Shown: positions 56,701 to 61,111, numbered from the stretch's first letter. The stretch: 64,000 nt of DNA from JAUSFM01 sp964343705 (GCA_964343705.1 CAYFJX010000007.1:62001-126000); one strand, 5' to 3'. Numbers and translations: made by a program. Notes: generated by a model from the sequence alone, not told the origin.

Positions 56701-59700
56701 AGTATGAGGCAGGTGACTTTGTTGTTCTTGATTTTGGTAAGTGGGTCAAGATGGAAATAAAGCTTGACGCTAATGCTCAGGCTGGTGAACTAGCTCGTAG
56801 TATGAGAAATAGTTTTGAAAAAGATATAAAAGCAGCACGTGAAGTGCTTGGCTTTAAAGAACGTCGACCACAAGGTGCTGCAATTATTGAAGATGCATTA
56901 GATAGGTATCCTGACGAAATGATGGATGCATTTGGTATTCAATCATATGAAAGCTGGGAGAGATTCTTAGTCCAAAGAAATAGATTAAGGTTGTTACAAA
57001 GAAATGGCTTTGAATTAGATGAAGCATATCAACACGCAATAGACATAGCTCGTGCTACAGTAGCAGAAACACAAGAACTTCCAGCTATTAGGCAATTACA
57101 GGGTCTTGAGCAACAAGTGGATGAAGGATTGTCACCCATGGCACGAACAGATACATTTGCAGATCCCTGTCCATTGCCTTCAGGTGGAATATTTGGTCGG
57201 GCTGCTGAGCTTCCATGTACTGCTAAAGTGCTTAATCAAGTAGGTGAACTAAAACATAATCACAAGGCACGCGCTGCACTGGTACAGCAAGCAAAAGATG
57301 AGTACCCTGAGATTAGTTTTCGAAAAGCTAAAGTGACACTTGCTTCAAAACTAGGTGAAGGTGATAGGGGTGTGGTGTACAAAGGACAAGTTGAAGGTGT
57401 TGAGGGTGAGGTTGCAATCAAAATTCCAAAATTAACAGACCCGAAAAAGGATACTACATTTAATTCAAAGCGAGCAATTAGAGATTTCTTTCAAGAGGCA
57501 CTTAATCATCAAGAAGGAGCGTGTGATGGTCTCCCCTGCCCTCGTTTGCTTGATGTTGTAGAAGATGATGGTTTACTGTATATGGTAAGTGAAATTGTTG
57601 ATGGTGTAAATGTTAAAGATGCTACAGCTGAGGAGCTCATTCGATTTTTTACACCTGAAAGAGTGAGTCAACTTGAATCTATGATTGAATCCAAGGCACA
57701 AAAGCATTGGGTCATGAGTGATTTCCAATTTATGTTTGCTCGTAGTCAACAAGAACTTGGAGATATAGTTGTCAATGAAGGTGATGTGGTACCCATGGAT
57801 ATAGCACATTGGTACAAGTCGAGAACCATGACACCTGACGAAATAGTTAAGGACGTGAGTGAGGGCGCTTGGAGGGCTTGGTTGAAAAGATTAAAGCGCG
57901 CACAGGAAACAGTTGAGCTAAAAAAGAGAAGGCCTGAGGTTGCAGAGACAATCAATAGGGCAATACTGGCTAAGGATGAGGTAATGCTTGCAGAAATTAG
58001 GAAAAGGTTAAGGTATTCTGATGATGTCAGCCCAATTGTAGAAAGTAGAGACCCTATGCTTACAATGCCTGGTTGGTTCATAGACCCTGAAGAACTCTAT
58101 CACGCCTACAAAGCAGCACTTGGTGTTGCTGATACCAATAAGTTCCCCATAAACATTCCACCTGGTGCAGCAAGGCTAGGTTTTGCACATCTTGAGGAAT
58201 TGCATAGGTATGATGAAGTTAATGATCAAGTAACAGCCTTACGATATCTTCATGATCACGCTGTAGAAATGTTGCCTAGTGATGTAGCAAGGCTTGAATT
58301 ATATTTCACTCTGAAAGGATATGAAAGAGATCCCACTAAACAAGGTGTTCTTGACTTTTTGGTGGAAAAGCGTGGGCTAACAGAGGAAGAGGCTCGTGAA
58401 CTGATTGAGAACCAAGACTTTAGTGCTACTGTGGCTCAGGCATTTAATGCAAGAGATGCATCTGCAAAGAGTTTGCAATCCATCAGGGATGAAGATCCAT
58501 CATTATTTAACCGCGCCTTACAAGCCCTAGATGAAGGACAAAGAAAAGACTTACTAACAAGCTTAGATGACACAATGACTAGTACAAGTACTGTATCAGC
58601 ACACAACGTTCATATAGGAATGGGGATTGATAATAAACCTGTTACTGGAAACGTGGAAGGTATCACCACACTTAGCGCTGATCCTTCAGGAAATATAATT
58701 GTTGATTTTATTCCGCTTAAACGTCCTTCTACACTAAATCTTGAAGAGCGAGCTAAATTTGCAGCATGGCAATTAGACCAAGCTGAATTAGAGGAAGCAA
58801 CTCTGATGAATTTACATGAAGTAAGAAAAATACTCAAAAAACAATCCAATCTAGATGAAGAGGTTGCTACTGCTCAAGCGCGTGAAAGACTTGGAAAAAT
58901 TGGTTTCAATGTTGAACATATGGATCTCAGTGAATTAAGGGAATTCACTAAGGGTAAAATTAAGGAAACACAACGAACTGTTAGAGATATGCTTATTGGA
59001 AAATCAGGGAAAACATTTTTTGAAAGTTATAGAGCTAGAACAACTGGAGGAGAACGTCGATTGACAGATACTATTCTGCTTCATGAAAGACACTTAGATG
59101 CTATGCGAAAGGCTTTAAATCTTATTGGTGATGATCTTGAATCTTTTGATCCTGATTTAGTGATTTTATCCGGACGTGGGGGCTACCCCTATGCAAAATG
59201 GGTGGGAAAACACACTGAGGTACCAGTACGACGCGTAATCACCTCTTCTTCAGCTGCACCCCAAGGTGGACTTGCATATGCTGGCCTTGCTGAGTTACTT
59301 GCAAAAGAACAAAGATCAGGTTTTGTTCCTGAAAGAATTGCAATCATGGAGGGAGCTGAATACTCTGGGTCTTCTGTTGAAGATCTCAAAAGATTTTTTG
59401 TAGAAAAATTTCCTGACAATGTCCTCAAAGATGAATTAGAAGTAAAAGCGTACTCACTGAGACAGAATGAGGAGTATACACACTACACGCGAATGGGTCG
59501 GCTTGTTCCAAGTAGCTTAGCTTTGAATGAAGGCAAGAATATATTGTATCAGCATAATCGTGTGGATGTTCCTTTTGTACTTGGTGAAGATAGTTCGCTG
59601 CTCATTGGACAATTCCCAGTGACCAATGAATACAAAGGAGAAATGATGTTGCATGGGCACGTGCCTATAGCGATATTTAATGACAAAGGAGAAATTGTAA

Positions 59701-59768
59701 ATATTATTGACCCTGGATTTTCATCAACAACCGCAGAAGAGTTTCAACATTTACTTGCTGAAACCTAA
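35742..59768 (+). CDS. Exported 8008-aa mosaic protein with ~10 kinase-like domains and PRTase-like C-terminus (set D)
   Basis: Residues 1-29 form a signal peptide (FLVALALTLLLSTVAVHAA). The beta head at 60-620 (TIDCKGCKDG) and coiled coil at 660-860 are shared with the 2760-aa protein, then a Gly/Ala-rich segment at 1106-1260. After about 1890 the protein is a shuffle of modules. R modules lie near 1896, 3100, 3281, 4155, 4707 and 6667. Kinase-like domains lie near 2133, 3437, 3870, 4384, 4913, 5426, 6199, 6490, 6841 and 7190. H repeats lie near 2905, 3667, 4260, 5304, 5641 and 6405. Cys-pair linkers lie near 3013, 3757, 4650, 6788 and 7142. An HETFH zinc-peptidase motif is at 6024-6028. A pre-toxin-like linker (FPINIPPGAARLG) is near 7465. 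The last 210 residues look PRTase-like (VILSGRGGYPYAKWVG; IAIMEGAEYSGSSVEDL). The stop overlaps that of the convergent 448-aa gene. The 24-kb frame has no interruption. Confidence 0.78.
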   Translation: MRQKRGGMYVEFLVALALTLLLSTVAVHAATQEDRTTSTLAALSQEAYDAMDDEQKAAFFSDVKNVLKNIDIADQFFKLPDAINKAREGAQEFLRAKHSIPITIDESAQELVYDGTILRSGTKSVKLSELKNPSIKNIKAVKDDFIISHVSKGKTLTTTFAGTGVTDISYKDGMFSIKDSKGKTHRVQKQSSNTRIEINKDGTATIEGEAQGTLMVNGVPHDFTIRPKIKPGDPAPQLKVDKNGDVSTGDKSDVELNTPDIYIDGNFQIKGKGKEVYTFAIPGKDASRKNIDAEDQETTGETILVDKKTGIGVISKGQSRSEGEFVLTHLDKTSPTSRLVPSNVASVEEAREKAQGLRREAPPSSSQSAEVWIKQQGSGASVYTKGKVQVRHYQTGRDSNGEIEVLGTDRYKPSFSGATKGATFDFTSDGLDPASESFIVSGKGLYKDSNYDAATTQDGSYVRKTGNDAFLTIDCKGCKDGTAVQVKKHIGLYQKAGAGQSASLQKTQLEMRAIVKAGKVTFDIPQANLNTLGAVVNADKSSSLAIHTPLYLQAEGQKTYFGISQQGIGRYESKVSGKTKAVGLVLNGKSILGESQQIKTGIDLSKLSNKQYDGYLKKSMGLQDEAQRRAQSISKRFNIKMSPSGACLNPACSRLMKSSNAEFYKAYQELQKTNLQSANALNRALVVAGNLDGKETKDLKKAIADNQKAYRKIVAQQQKIKKSLRAVKVDTKADLAKAKSMGKQMRSLDVMIRAKDRRIAELKDAINKEKDQEKWKAMIEESANLKTDRARLDRQRYKFEQEIAQLQQRNAGNAAAQARIAMSTISVREGLKQQDVNIANQLIERVKGDQKALMQFEMQARAGRFSKQDGAMKYYDKLEKSKNPRIRAQARQLKIDLIDKPEHAKLLKKVRDAHYGNVVDEETGVRITHREAKRQEDEYDWAWKASVYAKLHPHSDERWDRTDQFSGELLQASHATSIALNKGVTLEEWRTMPLAAKRKIVGDEIQLGNQDSYDARHLRFVTKGTEGETLNDRMLMEQAIANAEEIAIRHGDDPSAAREEYAYLNQRFRHLPLSQRKGLTKALQQAEDASLEVALPGPNPKFSKYGATEELGKFVDVTLPIELIGVGATAAVGVTKMAAAGRFGKNLQKVGTVAVKRGGQVKRGVIKAGKGIGRGIADVGIYHGEGLVELGKVGVAIGKTAVRPVVAIGRPVARVVEPVARPVVKAFKSVGGAALETPSNMYRWAKRHDVVLSKGGYLGVKPQFVESPTRKALQNAKKTLKNFRGSDEVKKRIAQEVTELESVLRAEKALNKHRGFSGWRLKPSFAFKESKIAHANLKRQLKMFQKAQDLGDPSVVRATAKKVNQLTEELENSQHLGLLVDNYFSKKVGTSIQSRLARFKALEAGAKLSKSEIEELGSLRNQIVERTQELTRKLSEGKELNQFERGELERLAELQVLADDAVKDAMRATQEFAANIDDEIHVAANIDDEVMKAANVDQPVRKTKKLAICESPCGPTDTLDNIADEYEELDIDDIIEEIEEVHNLDDAAVETPLARASQIMDNNAQPSPVAPVGNAEHLVGRATDKGSVEGLAAAAGEGKATDTIADYALRKQIQEVAQSDELGRLEKRVAEAVPLDDVGRVAVQPAAEAAKRTVQTPAMRARRAKRLEEAHKRNVAVGVQRLQAASYDNRGQLSAWFDPETGALLDIGRFEVVSDEAQQGINLIIPREGSLEPVLRITEREFGLMGEVAGEETARATIQRFRALSEPELIAPPIPEGLEEIRRADEVPRVVLPDDIKIVMEPKTGQVDVLGRADTQIDAQALMEEGAKTSLHNLPTPSIPEVAKVPGQRVADDVTLDVPPLPDTMPPVAQLPETLPAAKRAIAAGEEVTDDQALKLLDSAFEQETKLPGSIDARDVTVKKTALEGGGSMFTIRGHHYDEAGKSLGGFDNGESFRHRIFIEKDGSFSVHRSYSFALGTEADTVLARKALRSEDENLAITLQAMGARSYTAHPKIPGELETLCRLRPCTLKADRSEVMGDFGKWLTGRHGKKWLESPQGELWYDHFQERGLWAGLKKLFGGKPVDVDRMSLDALNFPDRFLRSKQYPVAVDITYTLPAEFRQFPFEHTQNIRQDVPQAVILEEIAVQGDSESGVGTFGAMFRGRVQGVDRDRAIKVVYTPSVAGGPGEETRLGMEQVLVAQKIYDEAAKGHAVGKIVPAPGGYLPVDIDGNPAIAMEILDIKPYTSFIEYSHGELAEILSPRALKQLSKHLKAAEKKGWNVHDLNFGILNNDQVVNGRKMKKGDVIFFDFEDWQHGTTIRTSADDHINRLKDTAERAKTAIKAKKKYKIKTDEVGKIVAKFYDLPEKELEQALLELGFQPLVAGSLSVRPRVLVDSLLENGINPLDVAQALKGEIPLDDVRRLKKLKKKAPLKSEKLPDEIPIIEVDPVQPPPIPAEALAQSPPGRLVAVVEPSTDNGEFLEAILERAGREMGIYDRPDISDAVKTELKSMGVKDVIEIGAGDSSKMNEYGFIKGSLLDKLLGTTRQVRGETKSGVTAKVIVYEDGRRVVWKLDSSNPLTTNMRHSNNIVGPEDAGRRTILTVSLLNDVFENVLLPDIRRLQFADGTGVIEAEWIHGYQQLGKSPYDLNKALQEMLGAGEITMREMEEITAQAQQQAIFNLIFRVGDVELGFVKLPHKAGADPSTYIKIARFDEEQAFLGMLDYPVTHELVADQSREGLEDTLSYGNDWIMGFFSKEDWTYTGEFQIDRARAQFMPVIEKVEDLVKDKERFMNYLDNAGYTPQEANKIYKAVKENVQELRLELKTGDPGPLQKMINGNGGVLATSEGGVISQQERLAKGVMFQDNYEPMKRGNVIDDAGNQITTEAGIISEFSRTRRGALEVPEGLEDVDYETLQVMHVLGVTPEELAQRREILDRVGKIFTEELGELSFKEAGEVTPGIQKLMDEGLLSAYEAEKLRQGVPIAMGGMAHEDLLKAVAKNIPEDVKVSLVSRAKPCKLPGIATGAAGAAPCHPVVVAKTADEFAEFTKAAKDQNARLLIGEPKHHRIVVLPPGATADDITLAQKSGEAPQQLMDAFKKGPEKEIPGQTEFTTSVQTRGVEGTITILDEHHASAKLVIDPELDDTARHVNVMEIVTAISKEVTKKGVGTVRIHPEIPQDLEAICKRFPCSFANMDEALESLDAWLRRSGEGKAFMKNDRFGARKWREEHILPGWVWGFDVVSDTFSGSIKEFPEDFLKTVIHAVEVDVTQDIASAVKKGYIPGAAEVEDAVLIAETKGASSYLMDMDGDLVLQRDITEVLTDREYDVLVRHADHQLLTEMQAKGRLRPYVLMPEHDNELSIICGMHPCKFKQEDLEQITKDIKEAIKKDPKIKKWVKRTYGREWVKRFKEQGITEDVMSVPPAFLEGKRYEVIVQPKVVLPLELRTRTEDFDEMAKRWAFRHGMVDSDVGGNMYYGVVEGIEGRYHLDLVDTQIGKLGKFESNLPEGIPFQREYGTIQVAGRRVVARESMSGVDLSTYDPQSIGRAIMELRRGGMNKDDAVKELAKQARIAYEKLLAAGYKSFHNTDSIDFKVLLVTQSKKINGRYADKGSVVFKPDNFRKYVDEAEGVSVYDDEAIAAIGREAEQKMLKRLQKAIDEAADETLGMPQADYIDPTTLQAGYALGLRRSEIAERREVLGRIGSIYREEMGQLSLKPTGEFTPGIKGLIDEGVMSVDEAEKLREGTPFSSEFVQTVRSRTEACALPTGPATGAAGAAPCFPVVVAESMDEFFAMSLEAERSNVLQPAGSLKKIVVLPPAATPEHIASAQSKGRIPRVLRREIDKVMREKFSGPRPERLYNNADEALRERVQGAPKIKRGVFIAEGEFGGFFEVTTSDGSEKAVKIMSLPNAREAHPMKRDPFTVEDRVKVFWNEMEALETLSGEVPTTGWGGIVDTGGNPAYLTGKLSEENVAFFDIRKFMGLTTGMLDAGQHFTSKTIPNLEKMLLRAESLGWYNGDLTFAVARKEFVLDGVMYKEGDVILTDFGLWTKDPNTPLLGPGIYAAEYMEPKMVSSQLQKRLDEFRRESGQLLPDVTKGIEETIAQEIALRPGFPKYIESPLDIPNVPFVGDVQYVQDLIKQGRFDEADKVMDSIGLQLNVFMRTDAAQEQTEALHRFSQQLSTIDANLGEQKLLRDTALDEFAVWVKNDPDGIKFANSKDGRDFMEKHKRGFWGSLFFGPYKADSIGYKFPPEFTGATKVNLEEVDYDTLQVMNILGIGPEELAKRKEILDRVGQVYKDELGKLSFTSPGEVTPAMQRLIDDGAISVTEAEELRKGVPLAMGGMSDADLRAALTKKWGPTGPPFPGPKKVPVQDLKPAKEFPDVPVITNKQVVLGEKISDGNSVVFKGSIPGVGDDLALKRMYQQSYGSERKIFEEARMAKVACAHLHCPEMHGVFEHEGMYYLAMEHIDGQRLTQFKGDGAFDFFTPDRVGDLAANLEGVLREGVIPVDWQGVVRDNKMVFYDFGEFTFDPLLKELSAIEIERKSREYVARMLMRTSALINTDKAIQNKIWQIDIDVIRRMLTEKGADPMSGDLQNLLMGGGERRIAYLLAYGIDPRDVVRTVEGSTAVKAADIKNVIGTAVEDPRVSKHLSDPDFPAVGCAPKSPKSPLAGQAYQVPGPCHLIVSSSNSERIAKIINQIREANDEPPLQVIRTPDFKESMELSPVLTTKGKGIQHEISTPSGSDVTTVVRTFDDDIRDIETVREMIMRDNLALMRDLKKRGVKEYELIPQSPQELDIICRIHPCRIVQGEEDKLFDNLEHWLNAGSVDAEEFIKSDYGKEWLEMNAYHQKKTGWTLAKEWKVNRAGALRDYLELPEDFTKYHPNNMYAVEVDISFTLPEHEWSKLGTGARDPELPRAILIDTVKNRRGSTFLGKVEGRGRMELTFLQDVDEQLDQYEELRKIVPIIPHYDDVDVNGVRAIAKPQVKGLEIAGSMTTTDRDLSYVAARLSDSEIKRAVSQYKAALKKAHKKGYDLTLSGYDLIILTEDWPGGLAKGSVVFTNTRFRKFRKFSDIEINIGTKDMSIKQSSEHIDFAATQLQKHIDAAQSKAGYQRGVWEVEDLPVVDQITEFEEELARTITPEMLAERAQKTGLDLNDPGHRRILQSEDFPTLETNKEWQGFTEAIEKGKSRTFEDLELEYDSIPERDISEYDKGRKQGLRSLLVKKFAEKRRVENALKPIASIPSGAAKLQQAGEYFIRNRENMLPADQKAWEEFLQAEDVLPAEQDPDLIDAIQKQWDAITPSPVVQQEVAKLSPQELYAVAALKLSPGEYKEHKEIVQRVGDALFADAQKANLLEWDETPTKLQKLVDEGILTQKQVDNLISQARRITDDRWSDEQLAKDLAKKWDKQVKESQTMTSKPTKEYDPDTTPELVGAHHVGGQGGSAVIYKTHMEIDGVTKEVIVKAKGRVQADAEAIDALTEAGVPVIGQHGFVKAGSRDGPGPGLILDIVDGIPIDAHESILGRVPQKMILEAFEDHTLDKLREALTQAKDEEFGTNVIQYFVLLRDQTINGKAYKKGDIVIFDAESWAKVTPENEHFWRVINDRTIDDAVDHLEELVEKAQRSERKLSRSGILGTHMSTEGKLSVMSNDELHVVLALRMTPDDIDRSYRLRQIAEAYRDEVGLLVAGKPTPKLQALVDSGALKADFRGNDLERLREFAPMVMGGMDRVTLEETVRRTLKMPPTLPGPKAKPGKIPQVPIGPAREDIIKKNMQMLNDAEFEFTQSFAIVNKVTGEIKHMSPVGMEIHRIKREPGDTVILLKKVEGKVSAFDATLHGLDETSAGMFSETFARYNKPTPRRVTMPAQTVEPPRNWERAATADTASLSTDELEAVMDGKAQVMLASGKLDKLLINPHGTHEKFVQGYRRVSKENPVLAELQQRFKKAGIDVGLTNDQRPFDLEQGTGLLAQANFEGGVLQYRAFASKEEVTDVAYRMLPKVKEFFPDVRVDTFEDAIQFIAAQQLERLAGHETFHVAFEKLLTTPQKSDWVGFLRETEDRLLMQFMIGLVKYDYVNGLRPEMAAIAKQEGTVESTFKLLMEALTDDEFFEVADEVLAYRTHYHTFGFPESKIVQFPPSDEEIAMLRRMGILPEDFEPMSLRPSKKPRITMSDDEIADAWDAFGPAALDKVFDTAPEEFRQLMKDQGVPEVTLEKLVGEGSFGGVYQARMPDGETKAVKVLKLLPSEDVWVGETRTAVFWNEMKALEELDEVIPATGWGGMVDAGGNPAYATGLLPEDSVVYVDITKHHALQDLEEAVKYMSETTIQQLEEGLRAAEAAGWHNGDLAFAVVKNDMKIGDKEYKAGDLIFTDLGFWSKGDAPPTQRYLSQTGYTKPSVVVDMMRMSIDQVIEDTLSKEGVAAAQALGLSPREALQRRVILDRIGGVVTGDPEVASVRLQELVGETVLSKADEAKLRDFMDLGKAAPPPVAVVAEQPPVGMSSTILTRRARIAGVDKDVVVLTPRRKVGNIKLGIKLAQARKMENIKGFNIPKHFGKVSVDGEDGLAMELVEGVVFTGDPLRQADLAQLAKLDAEQVAKNLERGLQAAEEAGWSAKGGAQYIVLTHAQEINGKQLKAGDIVFIDLDEFEQGVALADMRIFNEGQALDLRRILFEAEDVVDVIPVKTTKDLEGKVIQIPSYSKIWKHYADRWIAPDLTKWLDETQEGQDWLAKNPQWKKDHMKCTFWIFNCKVDWTTLEQDASNYPPKFFESDIGLQYKLIDKGTAPKATPFQVDQGYAAPCPLTSRRQTLGAAAELPCVGKVRERFNQVKKSYKELESVVKEALAKHPDVEVKQAKVSVMAQLGEGDNGIVYVGDVEGVGENLALKVVKFDGAKPPDKTLKELFKEMANLEKGVCEGLPCPKVHGLYEHEGVYYIAMEQVKGTHFRDLSDDEIIKYFTDEKINGLREQLKVKIGEHWSPGDVQGMVLTEKQTLNGVEYEAGDFVVLDFGKWVKMEIKLDANAQAGELARSMRNSFEKDIKAAREVLGFKERRPQGAAIIEDALDRYPDEMMDAFGIQSYESWERFLVQRNRLRLLQRNGFELDEAYQHAIDIARATVAETQELPAIRQLQGLEQQVDEGLSPMARTDTFADPCPLPSGGIFGRAAELPCTAKVLNQVGELKHNHKARAALVQQAKDEYPEISFRKAKVTLASKLGEGDRGVVYKGQVEGVEGEVAIKIPKLTDPKKDTTFNSKRAIRDFFQEALNHQEGACDGLPCPRLLDVVEDDGLLYMVSEIVDGVNVKDATAEELIRFFTPERVSQLESMIESKAQKHWVMSDFQFMFARSQQELGDIVVNEGDVVPMDIAHWYKSRTMTPDEIVKDVSEGAWRAWLKRLKRAQETVELKKRRPEVAETINRAILAKDEVMLAEIRKRLRYSDDVSPIVESRDPMLTMPGWFIDPEELYHAYKAALGVADTNKFPINIPPGAARLGFAHLEELHRYDEVNDQVTALRYLHDHAVEMLPSDVARLELYFTLKGYERDPTKQGVLDFLVEKRGLTEEEARELIENQDFSATVAQAFNARDASAKSLQSIRDEDPSLFNRALQALDEGQRKDLLTSLDDTMTSTSTVSAHNVHIGMGIDNKPVTGNVEGITTLSADPSGNIIVDFIPLKRPSTLNLEERAKFAAWQLDQAELEEATLMNLHEVRKILKKQSNLDEEVATAQARERLGKIGFNVEHMDLSELREFTKGKIKETQRTVRDMLIGKSGKTFFESYRARTTGGERRLTDTILLHERHLDAMRKALNLIGDDLESFDPDLVILSGRGGYPYAKWVGKHTEVPVRRVITSSSAAPQGGLAYAGLAELLAKEQRSGFVPERIAIMEGAEYSGSSVEDLKRFFVEKFPDNVLKDELEVKAYSLRQNEEYTHYTRMGRLVPSSLALNEGKNILYQHNRVDVPFVLGEDSSLLIGQFPVTNEYKGEMMLHGHVPIAIFNDKGEIVNIIDPGFSSTTAEEFQHLLAET
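53780..53870 (+). other. HExxH zinc-peptidase-like motif within the 8008-aa protein
   Basis: Encodes LERLAGHETFHVAFEKLL; H6024, E6025 and H6028 fit a zincin. A downstream acidic helix (LMEALTDDEFFEVADE) could give the third ligand. It lies between an H repeat and the kinase-like domain at 6199. Confidence 0.5.
54340..54850 (+). other. Best-preserved kinase-like domain within the 8008-aa protein
   Basis: Residues about 6199-6369. It has a full glycine loop (LVGEGSFGGVYQA, first Gly about 6210), Lys in TKAVKVLK, a helix-C-like Glu in FWNEMKALEEL, an Asp loop in GWHNGDLAFAVV and a DFG equivalent in LIFTDLGFW. The Asn expected five residues after the catalytic Asp is not evident. Activity is uncertain. 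Confidence 0.65.
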
Positions 59769-61111
59769 GCTCTTAAGACTTTTTTAACATCTGCAAGAAA
59801 TTCTTTACGTTCCCGTGTATAGTCTCGAGATGCATCAACAAATGGGATGGTATGAGGTCCAAGATGATTCATAAGATAGTGAGCTCCAAGTAAAAAACGC
59901 TGATCCTCAGTAACTAAATCATCAATAGGAAACGTGGACAATTCTATTCTGTCTTGTGCATTCATTTTATTAAGGGATTTTCTATTTCGCCGACCGTATT
60001 TAGCACCATGTGCGTGTTGTAATCCGAAGACAAAAACTTTTGTCGTGCCATTATCAACTTCATCAACAAGTGATCCATTTTTTCTTGGATCTTCTGACCG
60101 TTGTACCATCTCACGTGTGTGACCCTTGAGCATACCACCTGAAATTATTTCATCAACATACACAATTCTTGCAAGCACCTCTGGATTTTTTACTTTGAGT
60201 CGTTCTAGTTCTAACTGATTGGTTGATCTACCAGACGCGGGGTGTCGGCCTTTCTTAGTAAGATACGGATGGATAGGATCATATAGTACAAAGCTTGAGG
60301 TAACAGGGTACTGTATTAATGGTTCAAAGACGTCGATAGGACCATCTTGCATTCTTCTAAAGGCGTCCATCATAACATCAACCATGGGCTTAGCACCTCG
60401 TAGGGGAGCATACACAAGTGGTTTTATTTCACTACCAGTAAATATTTCATTTAATTGTTGTGCCATACTTATGCATCCTTGAGCGTAACTTTCATTCACA
60501 CTTGTATCATGGCTGTAGTTGTCACCTTCGTACTTGTTTCGTGTATTGTAGTGTCTTGCATCAATTTCTTGTGGTTTACGAACAATGTCAACTGGTTGAA
60601 GCGGGTTTGCAGTTTTGAATAATGCAGCGTGTCGAATGTGTTCTACTTGATTGATTAGTCTTTTGAGTTGTCTTTCGTCGTCAAAGGTTGCAAAAGCAGT
60701 AATTCCATATACTCCTCGTGTGGTATAGACAGCATGTAAGTCACTGAGTTCTGCAAGCTGGGCTACAGCATCTTCTTCATGTCCAAGCATGGCGTCAATG
60801 CTGATAACTGCTGAGTGATCAGCTCTTTGTGGATCTTCTGCTTTGTGCTCGTCTGCAATAAGTAATGTTCGTGAAGAGAGAATGCCTGGAATTTTACTGA
60901 TTTCTTGGATGGCAGCATACAAGTCAGTGCTACCATAGAATGCAATATCATTAAGTCCTGAAAGTTCATGTGTTGCAAGTGCTATGTCTTCAAGTTTTGC
61001 TGCTCTTGAAGGGGAGAAATCGTGATCTGTTGTTGCTAGTGTAAGAATTGTGTGCCTACTGGAACCATTTGGAAACATTCTAAGATGTTCAAAAGAGGGT
61101 TCTGTTGTCAT
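59765..61111 (-). CDS. PRTase-like protein, candidate immunity/accessory partner of the 8008-aa protein
   Basis: A 448-aa soluble protein. The second half has a phosphoribosyltransferase-like layout: PLVYAPLRGAKPMVDVMMDA (like the first loop), and a PRPP-loop-like ARIVYVDEIISGGMLKGHTR with two acids before S-G-G. Other motifs are QYPVTSSFVLYDPI and TKVFVFGLQHAHGAKYG. The first 160 residues (SRHTILTLATTD, SRTLLIADEHKAED) form a separate alpha/beta domain I cannot name. Its stop overlaps that of the 8008-aa gene by 4 bp (CTAA). The 8008-aa C-terminus is also PRTase-like. It is the last gene of a minus-strand run, 2 bp after the 194-aa gene. Confidence 0.6.
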   Translation of the reverse strand: MTTEPSFEHLRMFPNGSSRHTILTLATTDHDFSPSRAAKLEDIALATHELSGLNDIAFYGSTDLYAAIQEISKIPGILSSRTLLIADEHKAEDPQRADHSAVISIDAMLGHEEDAVAQLAELSDLHAVYTTRGVYGITAFATFDDERQLKRLINQVEHIRHAALFKTANPLQPVDIVRKPQEIDARHYNTRNKYEGDNYSHDTSVNESYAQGCISMAQQLNEIFTGSEIKPLVYAPLRGAKPMVDVMMDAFRRMQDGPIDVFEPLIQYPVTSSFVLYDPIHPYLTKKGRHPASGRSTNQLELERLKVKNPEVLARIVYVDEIISGGMLKGHTREMVQRSEDPRKNGSLVDEVDNGTTKVFVFGLQHAHGAKYGRRNRKSLNKMNAQDRIELSTFPIDDLVTEDQRFLLGAHYLMNHLGPHTIPFVDASRDYTRERKEFLADVKKVLRA

